A stretch of 64,000 bases of DNA from Eumeta japonica (taxonomy: Eukaryota > Arthropoda > Insecta > Lepidoptera > Psychidae), in assembly GCA_005406025.1 (NCBI GenBank), contig BGZK01002049.1:1-64000 (forward strand), read 5' to 3'. Of this stretch, positions 41,824 to 58,641 are shown piece after piece (within the stretch, counting starts at the first letter, position 1; the number at the start of each line of letters is the position of its first letter). Under the pieces are notes generated by a model. The model was not told the DNA's origin and searched no databases. It saw nothing but the letters and a program-made list of their open reading frames with translations. Made by a program: the position numbers and the translations under genes.

Positions 41824-42223
41824 ATGGCCCGCACGAAGCAGACGGCTCGTAATCGACCGGCGGTAAGGCGCCACAAACAGCTCGCGACGAAGGCCGCCCG
41901 CAAAAGCGCACCACACCGGCGGCGTGAAGAAGCCTCACCGCTACAGGCCGAACTGTCGCCCTTCGCGAGATCCGTCGCTACCAGAAGAGCACGGAGCTGT
42001 TGATTCGCTGCCATTTCAGCGACTCGTTCGCGAGATAGCGCAAGACTTCAAGACCGACCTGCGGTTCCAGAGCTCCGCCGTGATGGCCCTCCAGGAGGCT
42101 AGCGAGGCGTACCTGGTCGGTCTCTTCGAAGATACGAATCTGTGCGCGATACACGCCAAACGCGTCACCATCATGCCGAAGGACATACAGCTCGCCCGTC
42201 GCATCCGTGGCGAGCGCGCCTAA
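41824..42223 (+). CDS. H3: Histone H3, unit 4 copy, frameshifted, TATA-less context
   Basis: 400 nt, eleven short. Losses occur near 41851, 41874, 41913, 41950 and 42009. From 42010 to the stop at 42221-42223 it is collinear with the intact copies. Confidence 0.9.
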
Positions 42224-42347
42224 GCGAGCGCTTGAGTTTGCACATAACGACACGGTCGCGGTTCGACATTACATTACATTACTACTTTGTGTGTCCGTGT
42301 CCGTGTCGTTGTCGTGCGCGCGTTTCCCTTAAAACGAACGGAAAAAC

Positions 42348-42362
42348 GGCCCTTTCAGGGCC
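42348..42362 (+). terminator. Histone 3' stem-loop, H3 unit 4
   Basis: GGCCCTTTCAGGGCC, one T short. Confidence 0.93.
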
Positions 42363-42920
42363 ACAGCTGTTGTCGTAAATTGTTTCTATCTATACTACGT
42401 TACTACGTACTCGATCGATCGATCGAAGCCTATATTAAATTTGCCACATCAGACATAATAGATAGGCTAGGCATTGTTGGACAACTACTGTTTGTTATAT
42501 CGTCGTATGTATCTATCTATTTTATTTGTTCTTCATATTGCATATTTAAATGCATCATCATCATCGATCACCCATAAACACTAATAAAAAATCGATCGAT
42601 TAATCGATTTCATTTTTATATAATTATCGATATTAAGTAAATTATATTTGACTACACTATACAAAAACTAGAGAATTCATCGAATCGAATCGTATGGCGC
42701 TGGCGTAGCACCTACAGCTCCCTCGCCCTGCCCCGCGCAGACATTTTCTGGTGGCAAAATATCCGAGGACATAAAACGGTGGATACCGGTTCGCGTTCAG
42801 TTCTCGTCGGATCGTCGCCGTAATCGGTCGAGGATAGATAGTATTATAGTATACGTGCGGTCGAACGGGGTTTATTTTTGTGTTCATTAACGTAGCGACA
42901 GCAGCAACAGCAGCGGCAAG
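42363..42920. other. H3-H4 spacer, unit 4
   Basis: As in unit 1. CATAAAAC is at 42770-42777; the start-site stretch is shortened to GGATACCGGTTCGCG, but no element is present. Confidence 0.78.
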
Positions 42921-44777
<1,857 letters not shown>

Positions 44778-45589
44778 ATGGCCGATACCGCAGTCGCATC
44801 CGAAGCACCGGCGCCGACGACCCGCCGCCGCGGCGAAGAAACCGAAGGCTACCGCGGTCGGTGGCGGCGGCGGTGTCGTCAAGAAGCCGAAGGCGAAACC
44901 GACGCATCCGAAGACTTCCGAGATGGTCAACAACGCGATCAGGGAGCTGAAGGAGCGCAGCGGTTCTTCTCTGCAGGCCATCAGAAATATATCGCCGCCC
45001 AATACAAGGTAGACGCCGAGAAGCATGCGCCTTCATAAGGAAATATCTGAAAGCGCAGTCGAATCCGGAACTTTGATACAGACGAAGGGTAAGGCGCGTC
45101 CGGTTCGTTCAAGCTCGAGTCTAAGTCATCTTCCGGTTCGAAAGTCCCGGCGGCGGCGGCGGCGGCGGTGAGCGGTGGAGTCGCCGTAGGCGCGAGCGCG
45201 AAACGAGCCGGCTCTAAGTCTGCGTCCTCCGCCGCTTCGTCGAGAGCCGGCGGCGGCAGCGGTCCGCCGCGATCGCTCTTCCGATGCCGCGGCAGAGGAA
45301 GCAAGGCCGCCGCGGCCGGTTCTCCGACGACGAAATCTAAAGCGCCGACCCAGAAGAAGGCCGCCGCCGCCGCCGCGGCCGCAGCGGCTGCCGCCTCCGC
45401 CGCCGCGAAGAAGAGCCCGCCGCCTCCGCCGCGGCGAAGGCGAAGGCGGCCAAAGCGAAGGGCGGCGTAGCGCCGAAGGCGAAGAAGACCGCCAAACCGC
45501 CGACTAAAACCGAAAGTCTCGAAGCCGAAGAAGGCCGCGACGCCGAAGGGAAACCCGCCGCCGCGAAGAAGGCCGCCGAAAAGAAGTAA
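44778..45589 (+). CDS. H1: Linker histone H1, unit 4 copy, frameshifted
   Basis: 812 nt, the shortest H1 copy. The first losses are near 44820 and 44983, inside the winged-helix domain, with more in the Lys/Ala tail. The stop is TAA 45587-45589. Confidence 0.9.
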
Positions 45590-45694
45590 TATAATAATGA
45601 CGTTCGATGTCGACGACGGTTTCGACTTCGAGAGAACGTTATATTACTACTGCCGCCGCCGCCTTATCTCTGTTGCGACTGACAACAACCAAAA

Positions 45695-45710
45695 AGCCCT
45701 TTTCAGGGCT
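45695..45710 (+). terminator. Histone 3' stem-loop, H1 unit 4
   Basis: AGCCCTTTTCAGGGCT, full form with the A-T outer pair. Confidence 0.93.
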
Positions 45711-46661
45711 ATCACATGCCTCCGAGATGCGTATGCCTATGGTTTCTGACGACTGCCTACACCCACCTAATCGATCGATTATTTATTACTTAATAAATAA
45801 ATATATAATTAATTAAGTATCTACCTCTTTCCCACGAAATATCGATAATATACTACTAGTATTTATAAAACTCGTCTCACTTGTAATTCCCCGAAATGAT
45901 AGCAAAATAAATAAATTGTTACGTTTGTTCCCTGTCGACACATGTCGATTCGATCGATCGATCGATCGATCGATATTATCGATTTCGGTTCGCGAGTAGA
46001 GTTTCCGACTGTGTATGTCTGTCGACACGTCCGATCCTCTCTAAAGATGACGCGGAGATGATACACACATATTTATTTATTTATTCATTCAACATCGCCG
46101 TCGCCGTCGCCGTCGTCTCGTTCGGAGCCGTGTCGCAGGAATACGGCTCCTCCCTGCTCCTGCTCCTGCTCCCGCTCCTGCTCCCGCCGCGCGGCTCCGC
46201 CCGACTGCCCGACTGTCAGAATGCTGCCGCTCGCTGCTGTCACTCGCTCTAGGGATGTCCGCATATTTAATAAATATATCGATATCGATGAACGATATAT
46301 TTTTATTTTTCCATTTATCTATCTATCAAATGGAAATATTGTCGTCAGACGGTCGATACGAGTCAAAACAGAGTTCAGAGAGATATTTTTTTTTCATCAT
46401 CGATATCTTGCCGCCGACCGGCCGGCCGGCTCGAGCCCCGCCGTACCCGCGCATCGCACCGCACTCCCCGTGCGTAGCCCCATCCGTAGCCGTTGCGCGC
46501 GCGTGAACCTCCGCTCGGCGAACGTGAATCAGTATAAAAGACCGTTTTATCGTAATTCACGCTGAAACTACACATTCATTCATTGTCGTTAACGCGCGCG
46601 CGCGTGGTGTGTACATAGTTTTATTCAGTGTCGTTGTTGTCGTTCGACCTGCTCTCGAACT
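45711..46661. other. H1-H2A spacer and H2A leader, between units 4 and 5
   Basis: As in the other units. TATAAAAG is at 46533-46540 and the H2A start-site region is uninterrupted. Confidence 0.8.
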
Positions 46662-47026
46662 ATGTCCGGCCGTGGAAAAGGTGGTAAAGTGAAGGGAAAG
46701 GCGAAGTCGCGTTCGAATCGAGCCGGTCTTCACCCCCGTCGGCCGTATTCAGGCTGCTGCGCAAGGGTAACTATGCGGAGCGCGTCGGCGCCGGTGCTCC
46801 TGTCTACCTGGCCGCCGTTATGGAATATCTCGCCGCCGAGGTGCTCGAGTTGGCCGGTAACGCGGCGCGCGACAACAAGAAGACCAGGATCATCCCCAGA
46901 CATCTTCAGCTCGCGATACGCAACGACGAGGAGCTGAACAAGCTCCTTAGCGGCGTGACGATCGCCCAGGGAGGCGTACTGCCGAACATTCAGGCGGTAT
47001 TGCCGAAGAAGACCGAAAAGAAGGCG
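46662..47026 (+). CDS. H2A: Histone H2A, unit 5 copy, frameshifted, stop lost
   Basis: It shares the CACCCCC change near 46730, has lost two bases near 46750 and one codon near 47000, and GCGTAAGCC reads GCGGCC at the end. Two silent substitutions (CCC to CCT, CCT to CCC) set it apart from the unit 2 copy. Confidence 0.92.
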
Positions 47027-47063
47027 GCCACAGTCTGCCGTAGCGTACGCTGACTTGAGAAAC

Positions 47064-47078
47064 GGCCCTTTCAGGGCC
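47064..47078 (+). terminator. Histone 3' stem-loop, H2A unit 5
   Basis: GGCCCTTTCAGGGCC, one T short. Confidence 0.93.
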
Positions 47079-48087
47079 ACAATATTGTTCGTTTGAGAAC
47101 GAGTTTCGCATACCGGCATCATCGTCGACACCTGTCGATATTACACTTTAGTAAGACAAACAACACAAATTAATTTATTAATTAACCTTGATCATTTATG
47201 TATATCTCTATCCTAATAACGCTTGTCGCTTGCAGCAAGGGGCGAACATTATCGAACTAAGTCTACATTCTTCTTCCCGCTTAGTCGTGATCGAAATAAC
47301 TAACTACTACTTGTTGATTTCGATAAAACAAGCCATAAAATAAATAAAGATAAAGCGACTTAGCGATAGGTGCAGTAGAGTCTTGCAATGCTTTTGCCCC
47401 TTGCTCTTTGCCTCTTTGCTGTCAAAACGATGATTATTAATTAATAATTATATATTAATCGTCTCTATTGGGCCATAAATTAGTAAACAATTTATATTAC
47501 GAGAGTTATTGTCATTCAACGAGAATAATAATAGTGATAGTGATAGCGATAGCAATAGTAATAGTGATAGCGATAGTAATAGTGATAGTAATAGTAATAG
47601 CAATAGCAATAGCAATAGCAATAGCAATAGCAATAGCAATAGTGATAGCAATAGTAGTAATAGTAATAGCGATAAAGTAATAGTAATAGCGATAGTAGTA
47701 ATAGTAATAGTGATAGTAGTAATAGGCGGTATGCATCGCGTGAGAGGGAAAGAGACGGTATAACTCTGACGTGAGACAGTAACGGCGCGCGCGCGATGGG
47801 GCGAGGGAGTAGCGATTGATGAAACGCCGCCGCCCCCGCGCTCTAACCGTCAAAACGGACGGTTAAACGGTTAAATTGTTCAAAATGGAGGTATACGATT
47901 GGCCGACGATAGAACCGTGGCTCGTTTAACGATTGCCCGACGCGGCTCGCCTAAGCCGTAACTAGCGGCTTCAGCGTTTTACAATATACAATTGTATATT
48001 ACTCGCTCGCTAATCCCGCCCGCTTACTCGTTCGTGTTAGCGTGTTCGTGTGTGCGTTGGTAGTGTGTTTCTGGTAGTAGTATCATC
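47079..48087. other. H2A-H2B spacer, unit 5
   Basis: Hexamer microsatellite at about 47523-47725; TATATTA at 47995. No gene seen. Confidence 0.8.
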
Positions 48088-48454
48088 ATGCCGCCCAAGA
48101 CTAGTGGAAAGGCGGCGAAGAAGTCCGGTAAGGCCAGAAGAACATCTCCAAATCTGACAAGAAAAGAAGAAGCACAAGAGGAAGGAGAGTTACGCCATCT
48201 ACATCTACAAGGTGCTCAAGCAGGTCCATCCGGACACCGGTATATCTAGCAAGGCCATGTCGATCATGAACTCTTTCGTGAACGACATATTCGAGCGTAT
48301 AGCCGCCGAAGCGTCTCGCCTCGCGCACTACAACAAACGTTCGACGATAACATCGAGGGAGGTGCAGACCTCTGTCCGTCTGCTGCTGCCCGGCGAGTTG
48401 GCGAAGCACGCAGTCAGCGAAGGTACGAAGGCCGTGACCAAGTACACCAGCTCT
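48088..48454 (+). CDS. H2B: Histone H2B, unit 5 copy, frameshifted tail, stop lost
   Basis: One base is lost near 48135 and one A near 48163, both in the N-terminal tail; the histone fold is open from about 48212. The end AGCTCTAAGTGAG reads AGCTCTGCGAG, so the stop is missing. Confidence 0.92.
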
Positions 48455-48571
48455 GCGAGCGTGAGCGCTTGCGCGCCGCTCGCCGAGGTTACGTGCCGCC
48501 GCTCTGCTCTGCTCTGCTCTGCTATGCTCGCTGCGACACATCATACCACAACAGTCGGTCAAACAACAAAC

Positions 48572-48586
48572 GGCCCTTTCAGGGCC
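48572..48586 (+). terminator. Histone 3' stem-loop, H2B unit 5
   Basis: GGCCCTTTCAGGGCC, one T short. Confidence 0.93.
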
Positions 48587-48837
48587 ACAAATTTTATATC
48601 AACTCTGTTTCCTTGACAAACATACATACATAGATAGATAGATAGATAGATACTGTACACCTTCCGCTCGTCATCGTACACCGCAAACGAATAATTCATT
48701 CATTCCGTTCATTTATAATATCAATATCATTGTTAATTAATAACAACAATGATATAATCGCGTTAATCGATCAGCTCCCGACTATCCGTATTCGCGCGAT
48801 CATCGTTTCTCCGTTTTTCGTTTTAGTGTCTTTTAGT

Positions 48838-48893
<56 letters not shown>

Positions 48894-49308
48894 AAATAAT
48901 AATAATAGTAATAAAAAAAATAATAAAAAATTAAAATAAAAAAAAAAAATAAAAAAAAAATTAAAAAATTAATAAAAAAATAATATATACATAACGCCCT
49001 AATAAGACAGCCCTCATTTAGGGTAGGTATCGATCGAAAAGGAAAATGGAAATTCTAACGAGAAAATCCATAGGACCGGCAAGATAATAAGGTGGGGATC
49101 GACGGACGGACGGACGGATGGAGGGAGGGAGGCGTAAGATTATAAATTTGATCGTATGCGGTCGCCGCCCACACCATACAGTCCCCTGTAACCGATCGTA
49201 TCGCACGCTTTAGTAACTTCTACCCGCAGCGCGCAGTGAGTAGTAACCGCGGATCGTGTGTGATATTTGTGTGTGCTGCGTATAGCGTATTGTGGTAGAT
49301 AGTCGGTC
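48587..49308. other. H2B-H3 spacer, unit 5
   Basis: (TA)n and A-rich tract at about 48838-48988; H3 TATAAA at 49141-49146 with an uninterrupted start-site region. Confidence 0.8.
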
Positions 49309-49715
<407 letters not shown>

Positions 49716-49836
49716 GCGAGCGCTTGAGTTTGCACACACGACACGGTCGCGGTCGACATTACATTACATTACTACTTTGTGTGTGTCCGTGTCCGTGTCG
49801 TTCGTGCGCGCGTTTCTTTAAAACGAACGATAAAAC

Positions 49837-49851
49837 GGCCCTTTCAGGGCC
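49837..49851 (+). terminator. Histone 3' stem-loop, H3 unit 5
   Basis: GGCCCTTTCAGGGCC, one T short. Confidence 0.93.
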
Positions 49852-50424
49852 ACAGCTGTTGTCGTAAATTGTTTCTATCTATACTACGTTACTACGTACT
49901 CGATCGATCGATCGAAGCCTATATTAAATTTGCCACATCAGACATAATAGATAGGCTAGGCATTGTTGGACAACTACTGTTTGTTTGTTATATCGTCGTA
50001 TGTATCTATCTATTTTTATTTGTTCTTCATATTGCATATTTAAATGCATCATCATCATCGATCACTCCATAAACACTAAAAAAAAATCGATCGATTAATC
50101 GATTTTTTTTTTCATTTTTATATAATTATCGATATTAAGTAAATTATATTTGACTACACTATACAAAACTAGAGAATTCATCGAATCGAATCGTATGGCG
50201 CTGGCGTAGCACCTACAGCCCCTGCCCCGCCCCCGCGCAGACATTTTCTGGTGGCAAAATATCCGAGGACATAAAACGTGGAGTGGATACTCGGTTCGCG
50301 TTCAGTTCTCGTCGGATCGTCGCCGTAATCGGTCGAGGATAGATAGTATTATAGTATACGTGCGGTCGAACGGGTTTATTTTTGTGTTCATTAACGTAGC
50401 GACAGCAGCAACAGCAGCGGCAAG
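49852..50424. other. H3-H4 spacer, unit 5
   Basis: As in unit 1; CATAAAAC at 50270-50277, start-site region uninterrupted. Confidence 0.8.
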
Positions 50425-52290
<1,866 letters not shown>

Positions 52291-53121
52291 ATGGCCGATA
52301 CCGCAGTCGCATCCGAAGCACCGGCGCCGACGACTCCGCCGCCGCGGCGAAGAAACCGAAGGCTACCGCGGTCGGTGGCGGCGGCGGTGTCGTCAAGAAG
52401 CCGAAGGCGAAACCGACGCATCCGAAGACTTCCGAGATGGTCAACAACGCGATCAGGGAGCTGAAGGAGCGCAGCGGTTCTCTGCAGGCCATCAAGAAAT
52501 ATATCGCCGCCCAATACAAGGTAGACGCCGAGAAGCATGCGCCTTCATAAGGAAATATCTGAAAAGCGCAGTCGAATCCGGAACTTTGATACAGACGAAG
52601 GGTAAGGGCGCGTCCGGTTCGTTCAAGCTCGAGTCTAAGTCATCTTCCGGTTCGAAAAGTCCTCCGGCGGCGGCGGCGGCGGCGGTGGAGCGGTGGAGTC
52701 GCCGTAGGCGCGAGCGGGGCGAAACGAGCCGGCTCTGTTCGCGTCCTCCGCCGCTTCGTCGAGAGCCGGCGGCGGCGGCAAGAGCTCCGCCGCCGCGATC
52801 GCCTTCCGAGCCGCGGCGGGCAAGAGGAAGCGGCCGCCGCGGCCGGTTCTCCGACGACGAAATCTAAAGCGCCGACCCCAAAGAGAAGAAGGCCGCCGCC
52901 GCCGCTGCGGCCGCAGCGGCTGCCGCCTCCGCCGCCGCGAAGAAGAGCCCGCCGCCTCCGCCGCGGCGAAGGCGAAGGCGGCCAAAGCGAAGGGCGGCGT
53001 AGCGCCGAAGGCGAAGAAGACCGCCAAACCGCCGACTAAAACCGAAAGCCCGAAGCCGAAGAAGGCCGCGACGCCGAAGGCGAAACCCGCCGCCGCGAAG
53101 AAGGCCGCCGAAAAGAAGTAA
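52291..53121 (+). CDS. H1: Linker histone H1, unit 5 copy, frameshifted
   Basis: Shifts are near 52336 (Pro/Ala tail), 52479 and 52543 (winged helix), and in the tail. The stop is TAA 53119-53121. Confidence 0.9.
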
Positions 53122-53218
53122 TATAATAATGTGACGTTCGATGTCGACGACGGTTTCGACTTCGAGAGAACGTTATATTACTACGCCCTTATCTCTGTTG
53201 CGACTGACAACAACCAAA

Positions 53219-53233
53219 AGCCCTTTCAGGGCT
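53219..53233 (+). terminator. Histone 3' stem-loop, H1 unit 5
   Basis: AGCCCTTTCAGGGCT, one T short. Confidence 0.92.
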
Positions 53234-54154
53234 ATACATGCCTCCGAGATGCGTATGCCTATGGTTTCTGACGACTGCCTACACCCACCTAATCGATCGA
53301 TTATTTATTACTTAATAAATAAATATATATTAATTAAGTATCTACCCTTTCCTACGAAATATCGATAATATACTACTAGTATTTATAAACTCGTCTCACT
53401 TGTAATTCCCCGAAATGATAGCAAAATAAATAAATTGTTACGTTTGTTCCTGTCGACACATGTCGATTCGATCGATCGATCGATCGATCGATATTATCGA
53501 TTTCGGTTCGCGAGTAGAGTTTCCGACTGTCGTCACGTCCGGATCCTCTCAAAGATGACGCGATGATACACACATATTTATTTATTTATTCATTCAACAT
53601 CGCCGTCGCCGTCGCCGTCTCTCGTTCGGAGCCGTGTCGCAGGAATACTCCTCCTGCCCTGCTCCTGCTCCTGCTCCTGCTCCTGCTGCCGCGCGGGGCC
53701 CCGCCTGACTGCCCGACTGTCAGCTGCCGCTCGCTGCTGTCACTCGCTCTAGGGATGTCCGTACATATTTATAATAAATATATCGATATCGATGAACGAT
53801 ATATTTTATTTTTTTTTTTCCATTTATCTATCTATCAAATGGAAATATTGTCGTCAGACGGTCGATACGAGTCAAAACAGAGTTCAGAGATAGAAAATTT
53901 TTCATCATCGATATCTCTTGCCGCCGACCGGCTGGCCGGCTCGAGCCCCCGCTGTACCTGCGCATCGCACCGCACCCCCGTAGCCCCATCCGTAGCTGCG
54001 TTGCGCGCGTGAACCCTCCGCTCGGCGAACGTGAATCAAAGACCGTTTTATCGTAATTCACGCTGAAACTACACATTCATTCATTGTCGTTAACGCGCGC
54101 GCGTGTACATAGTTTTATTCAGTGTCGTTGTTGTCGTTCGACTGCTCTCGAACT
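53234..54154. other. H1-H2A spacer and H2A leader, between units 5 and 6
   Basis: As in other units, but with more small deletions. The H2A TATA box is missing here: GTGAATCAAAGACC at about 54031 where others have GTGAATCAGTATAAAAGACC. Confidence 0.78.
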
Positions 54155-54521
<367 letters not shown>

Positions 54522-54559
54522 GCCACAGTCTGCCGTAGCGTACGCTGACTCTGAGAAAC

Positions 54560-54575
54560 GGCCCTTTTCAGGGCC
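54560..54575 (+). terminator. Histone 3' stem-loop, H2A unit 6
   Basis: GGCCCTTTTCAGGGCC, full form. Confidence 0.95.
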
Positions 54576-55579
54576 ACAATATTGTTCGTTTGAGAACGAG
54601 TTTCGCATACCGGCATCATCGTCGACACCTGTCGATATTATTACACTTTAGTAAGACAAACAACACAAATTAATTTATTAATTAACCTTGATCATTTATG
54701 TATATCTCTATCCTAATAACGCTTGTCGCTTGCAGCAAGGGGGCGAACATTATCGAACTAAGTCTACATTCTTCTTCCCGCTTAGTCGTGATCGAAATAA
54801 CTAACTACTACTTGTTCGATTTCGATAAAAACAAGCCATAAAATAAATAAAGATAAAGCGACCTTAGCGATAGGTGCAGTAGAGTCTTGCAATGCTTTTG
54901 CCCCTTGCCCTCTTTGCTGTCAAAACGATGATTAATTAATAATTATTATTAATCGTCTCTATAGGCGGCCATAAATGTAAACAATTTTATATTACGAGAG
55001 AGTTATTGTCATTCAACGAGAATAATAATAGTGATAGTGATAGCGATAGCAATAGTAATAGTGATAGCGATAGTAATAGGATAGTAATAGAATAGTGATA
55101 GTGATAGTGATAGTAATAGCGATAGCATAGCGATAGGATAGCAATAGAATAATAGTAATAGCGATAGTAGTAATAGTAATAGCGATAGTAGTAATAGTAA
55201 TAGTATAGTAGTAATAGGCGGTATGCATCGCGCGAGAGGAAAAGAGACGGTATAACCTGACGTGAGACAGGAACGGCGCGCGCGCGAGGGGGGCGAGGGA
55301 GAAGATTGATGAAACGCCGCCGCCCCCCGCGCGCCTCTAACCGTCAAAACGGACGGTTAAACGGTTAAATTGTTCAAAATGGAGGTATACGATTGGCCGA
55401 CGATAGAACCGTGGCTCGTTTAACGATTGCCCGACGCGGCTCGCCTGCCGTAACTAGCGGTTTCAGCGTTTTACAATATACAATTCGTATATTACTCGCT
55501 CGCTAATCCCGCTCCGCTTACTCGTTCGTGTTAGCGTGTGTGCGTTGTAAAGTGTGTTTCTGGTAGTAGTATTATCATC
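54576..55579. other. H2A-H2B spacer, unit 6
   Basis: The hexamer tract (about 55019-55217) is shortened and out of phase, with GGATAG and AATAGAAT breaks not seen in units 1-5. TATATTA is at 55488. Confidence 0.78.
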
Positions 55580-55945
<366 letters not shown>

Positions 55946-56059
55946 CAGCAGCGGAGCGCTTGCGCGCCGCTCGCCGAGGTTACGTGCCGCCGCCTGCTCT
56001 GCTCTGCTCTGCTATGCTCGCTGCGACATCATACCACAACAGTCGGTCAAACAACAAAC

Positions 56060-56071
56060 GGCCTCAGGGCC
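56060..56071 (+). terminator. Histone 3' stem-loop, H2B unit 6, damaged
   Basis: GGCCTCAGGGCC; four bases short around the loop. Confidence 0.7.
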
Positions 56072-56315
56072 ACAAATTTTATATCAACTCTGTTTCCTTT
56101 GACAAACATACATACATAGATAGATAGATAGATAGATACTGTACACCTTCCGCTCGTCATCGTACACCGCAAACGAATAATTCATTCATTCCGTTCATTT
56201 ATAATATCAATATCATTGTTAATTAATAACAACAATGATATAACGTTAATCGATCAGCTCCCGATCCGTATTGCGCGATCATCGTTTCTCCGTTTTTCGT
56301 TTTAGTGTCTTTAGT

Positions 56316-56365
<50 letters not shown>

Positions 56366-56674
56366 AATAATAATAATAGTAATAAAAAAAAATAATAAAA
56401 AAAATTAAAATAAAAAAAAAAAAAAAAAAAAATTAAAAAATTAATAAAAAAATAATATATACATAACGCCCCAATAAGACAGCCTCATTTAGGGTGGTAT
56501 CGATCGAAAAGGAAATGGAAATTTAACGAGAAAATCCATAGGACCGGCAAGATAATAAGGTGGGGATCGACGGACGGACGGACGGATGGAGGAGGGAGCA
56601 AGATTATAAATTTGATCGTTGTCGCCGTTCACCATACAGTCCCCTGTAACCGATCGTATCGCACGCTTTAGTAA
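56072..56674. other. H2B-H3 spacer, unit 6, up to element E
   Basis: (TA)n and A-rich tract at about 56317-56460; H3 TATAAA at 56605-56610. The histone sequence ends at GCACGCTTTAGTAA (56674), 69 bp after the TATA box, in the H3 leader. Confidence 0.8.
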
Positions 56675-57056
56675 AATCGCGCCGCCACCGGTTTGGCATC
56701 GCGTTCGCCGCTGCCGCCGCCCGCCGTTACGACGCGCGGACTGCCGGCAAGGCCGTCACAGCTCGCCGCCGCCGCCGCGATATCACGCCTGGCGCGCGTA
56801 CGCCTCGCGTCCGTTCCGGCGTTAAGTTTTGCGCGTATTTTAGCGCTTTTTAGCGCGCTTTTAGTGGCTCTCGCGTGTCGCCGCTACAGGTGCACTGACG
56901 CCTGCGTGCACCGCTGGTCCGGTTCGATAGCGGGTCCCCGGAAGTACCCAGTGCCATTTAATTTTGATACTGAGCTTAGTAATAATTCTTGGTATTGTTA
57001 AAGTTCTAAATTTATATTTTTCTGGTTGCGGACCGCGTCCGCATTGAGCTAAAATA
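56675..57056 (+). other. 5' UTR of element E
   Basis: GC-rich with CGCGCG and TTTTAGCGC motifs like those at 1080-1160 in A; otherwise diverged. Confidence 0.6.
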
Positions 57057-58641
57057 ATGGAAAGAATTCTCCCAGGGGAGGGTCCCGAAGGTCCCGTGAC
57101 CCGCGCGTTAGTCAAAAATAATACTCACCGCCCTCGCCGATATGGGCTACGAGAGCCCGGAAACTGACTTAGATAAATTGTGCATGACAACACCAGTCTC
57201 GAGCCGCGCCTGAGCCAAAGCCTCCCCGCTTCGAGTCAACTCGAGCAGGTCTCAGTCTCCCAAGGGAAAAATAAGAGAAACCGCAAATCCTCCTGTCGTC
57301 CGACGAAGATGCGACCGGTACCAGCTCGATAGTACCGTCGTCGGCACGGACGATCGGAGTCGGAATCAGGGAAGTCCTCTTCCAAAACTGATGATTCTTT
57401 TACCCTGGTTAAGGGTAAAACAAAAATCAAGTCAGAAAAGCTCAAAAAAGAGCAAATTAGAACATAGCTCGCCGGTTCCAGTCATGGAGGTCAGATGCCC
57501 GAGAAGGCAACTCGGCCACGCCTGAGACCAGGATAGTAGATCCGTCTCCAGGACCGATCACCACCTCGACGCAGGTGGAGACCGAGAGTAGCCTCACGCA
57601 GTGTGAAACCTAGGCACCCCCAAAGGAAGATCCTCCCATCTACCTGCCTGAGGGAGCAAATTGTTCAGCATCTCCGCAGACTGCACCTGTCTGATGGAAT
57701 CACTAAGAAGGCTGAAGATGCAGAGCAGAATAACCTGTCCTGATGTTCAGACTTTAGAAGTTTGAACAAATATTTAATTGACCCAAAAGTCAAATTTCAT
57801 ACATATGCTTCAGAGCGCAAACTGAAAGCGGTCATCCGCGGCGTATCCCCGCCATCTTTCGCACCAATGACACAGACCAGACCTATCAACCAGGGCTTCC
57901 CGGTGCAATCAAACCGCCTTTGTAGCGCGCGACGGTTCCCCGCCTGGCTGGTGCTGGCTGTACCTACCGAGGACCGAGGAAGTTAGGTCTATTTTCGCGA
58001 ATCTGAAAGTTTGCGGTCTCGGGTCAGGGTCGAGGCTCCAGGGGCGGTCCAGTGTCACCGCTGCCAGCGGTACGGCCACGCCGCTGCAAACTGTCACGCG
58101 GACCCCGCTGCGAAATGTCTGGTCCCGCATTGGACCAAAGAGTGCCCGCGCACCGTGATTCAGGCGAGAAGCCGAATGTATAATTGTGGCCTCCAACATA
58201 CGGCCAACTACAGAGGGTGCCCGAAAGCACCAGAAATTGCCCGCCGAAGCAAAAGCGGAGTATCAATAACAGGCCGTCGCGCGTCGGAAGGCCTGATCCA
58301 AACGCGAACTTCCCCGAACTAAGGGCGAAGCCTTGCGTGATGCGCCGGCATTCCGCCCTGCTCCCGCACCCCCACCAATCCGTGGACGACGCGAACTGCT
58401 CAACCTGCCGAGCGCCACCTCGCGGCCGGGAGGCTCAACGCTCCCCGGTACCGCCGCCAGTAACCGCGACCGCGGGTTCATCTCGTTTGGACGACATTCA
58501 AACGGTGATGGCCGTTCTCCGCGCGGTTTCGAGCTCGGAGATCGCCGAGTTCGCGAATCAGCTCTGCATGCCGCAACGGAGGAAAACTCCTCGTTCTAGT
58601 TAGGTACCATCACCTGATGGTCAGATTAGAGTCCATCTTAA
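57057..58641 (+). pseudogene. Element E ORF1 remnant, Gag-like
   Basis: ATG 57057 leads into a start like that of A (GPEGPVTRALVK). Many indels follow. The PRE_C2HC-like stretch is at about 57770-57850, knuckle 1 (CHRCQRYGHAAANC) at about 58052, and later knuckles are damaged. The C-terminal block with VMAVLRAVSSSEIAEFA is at about 58505-58560. Confidence 0.8.
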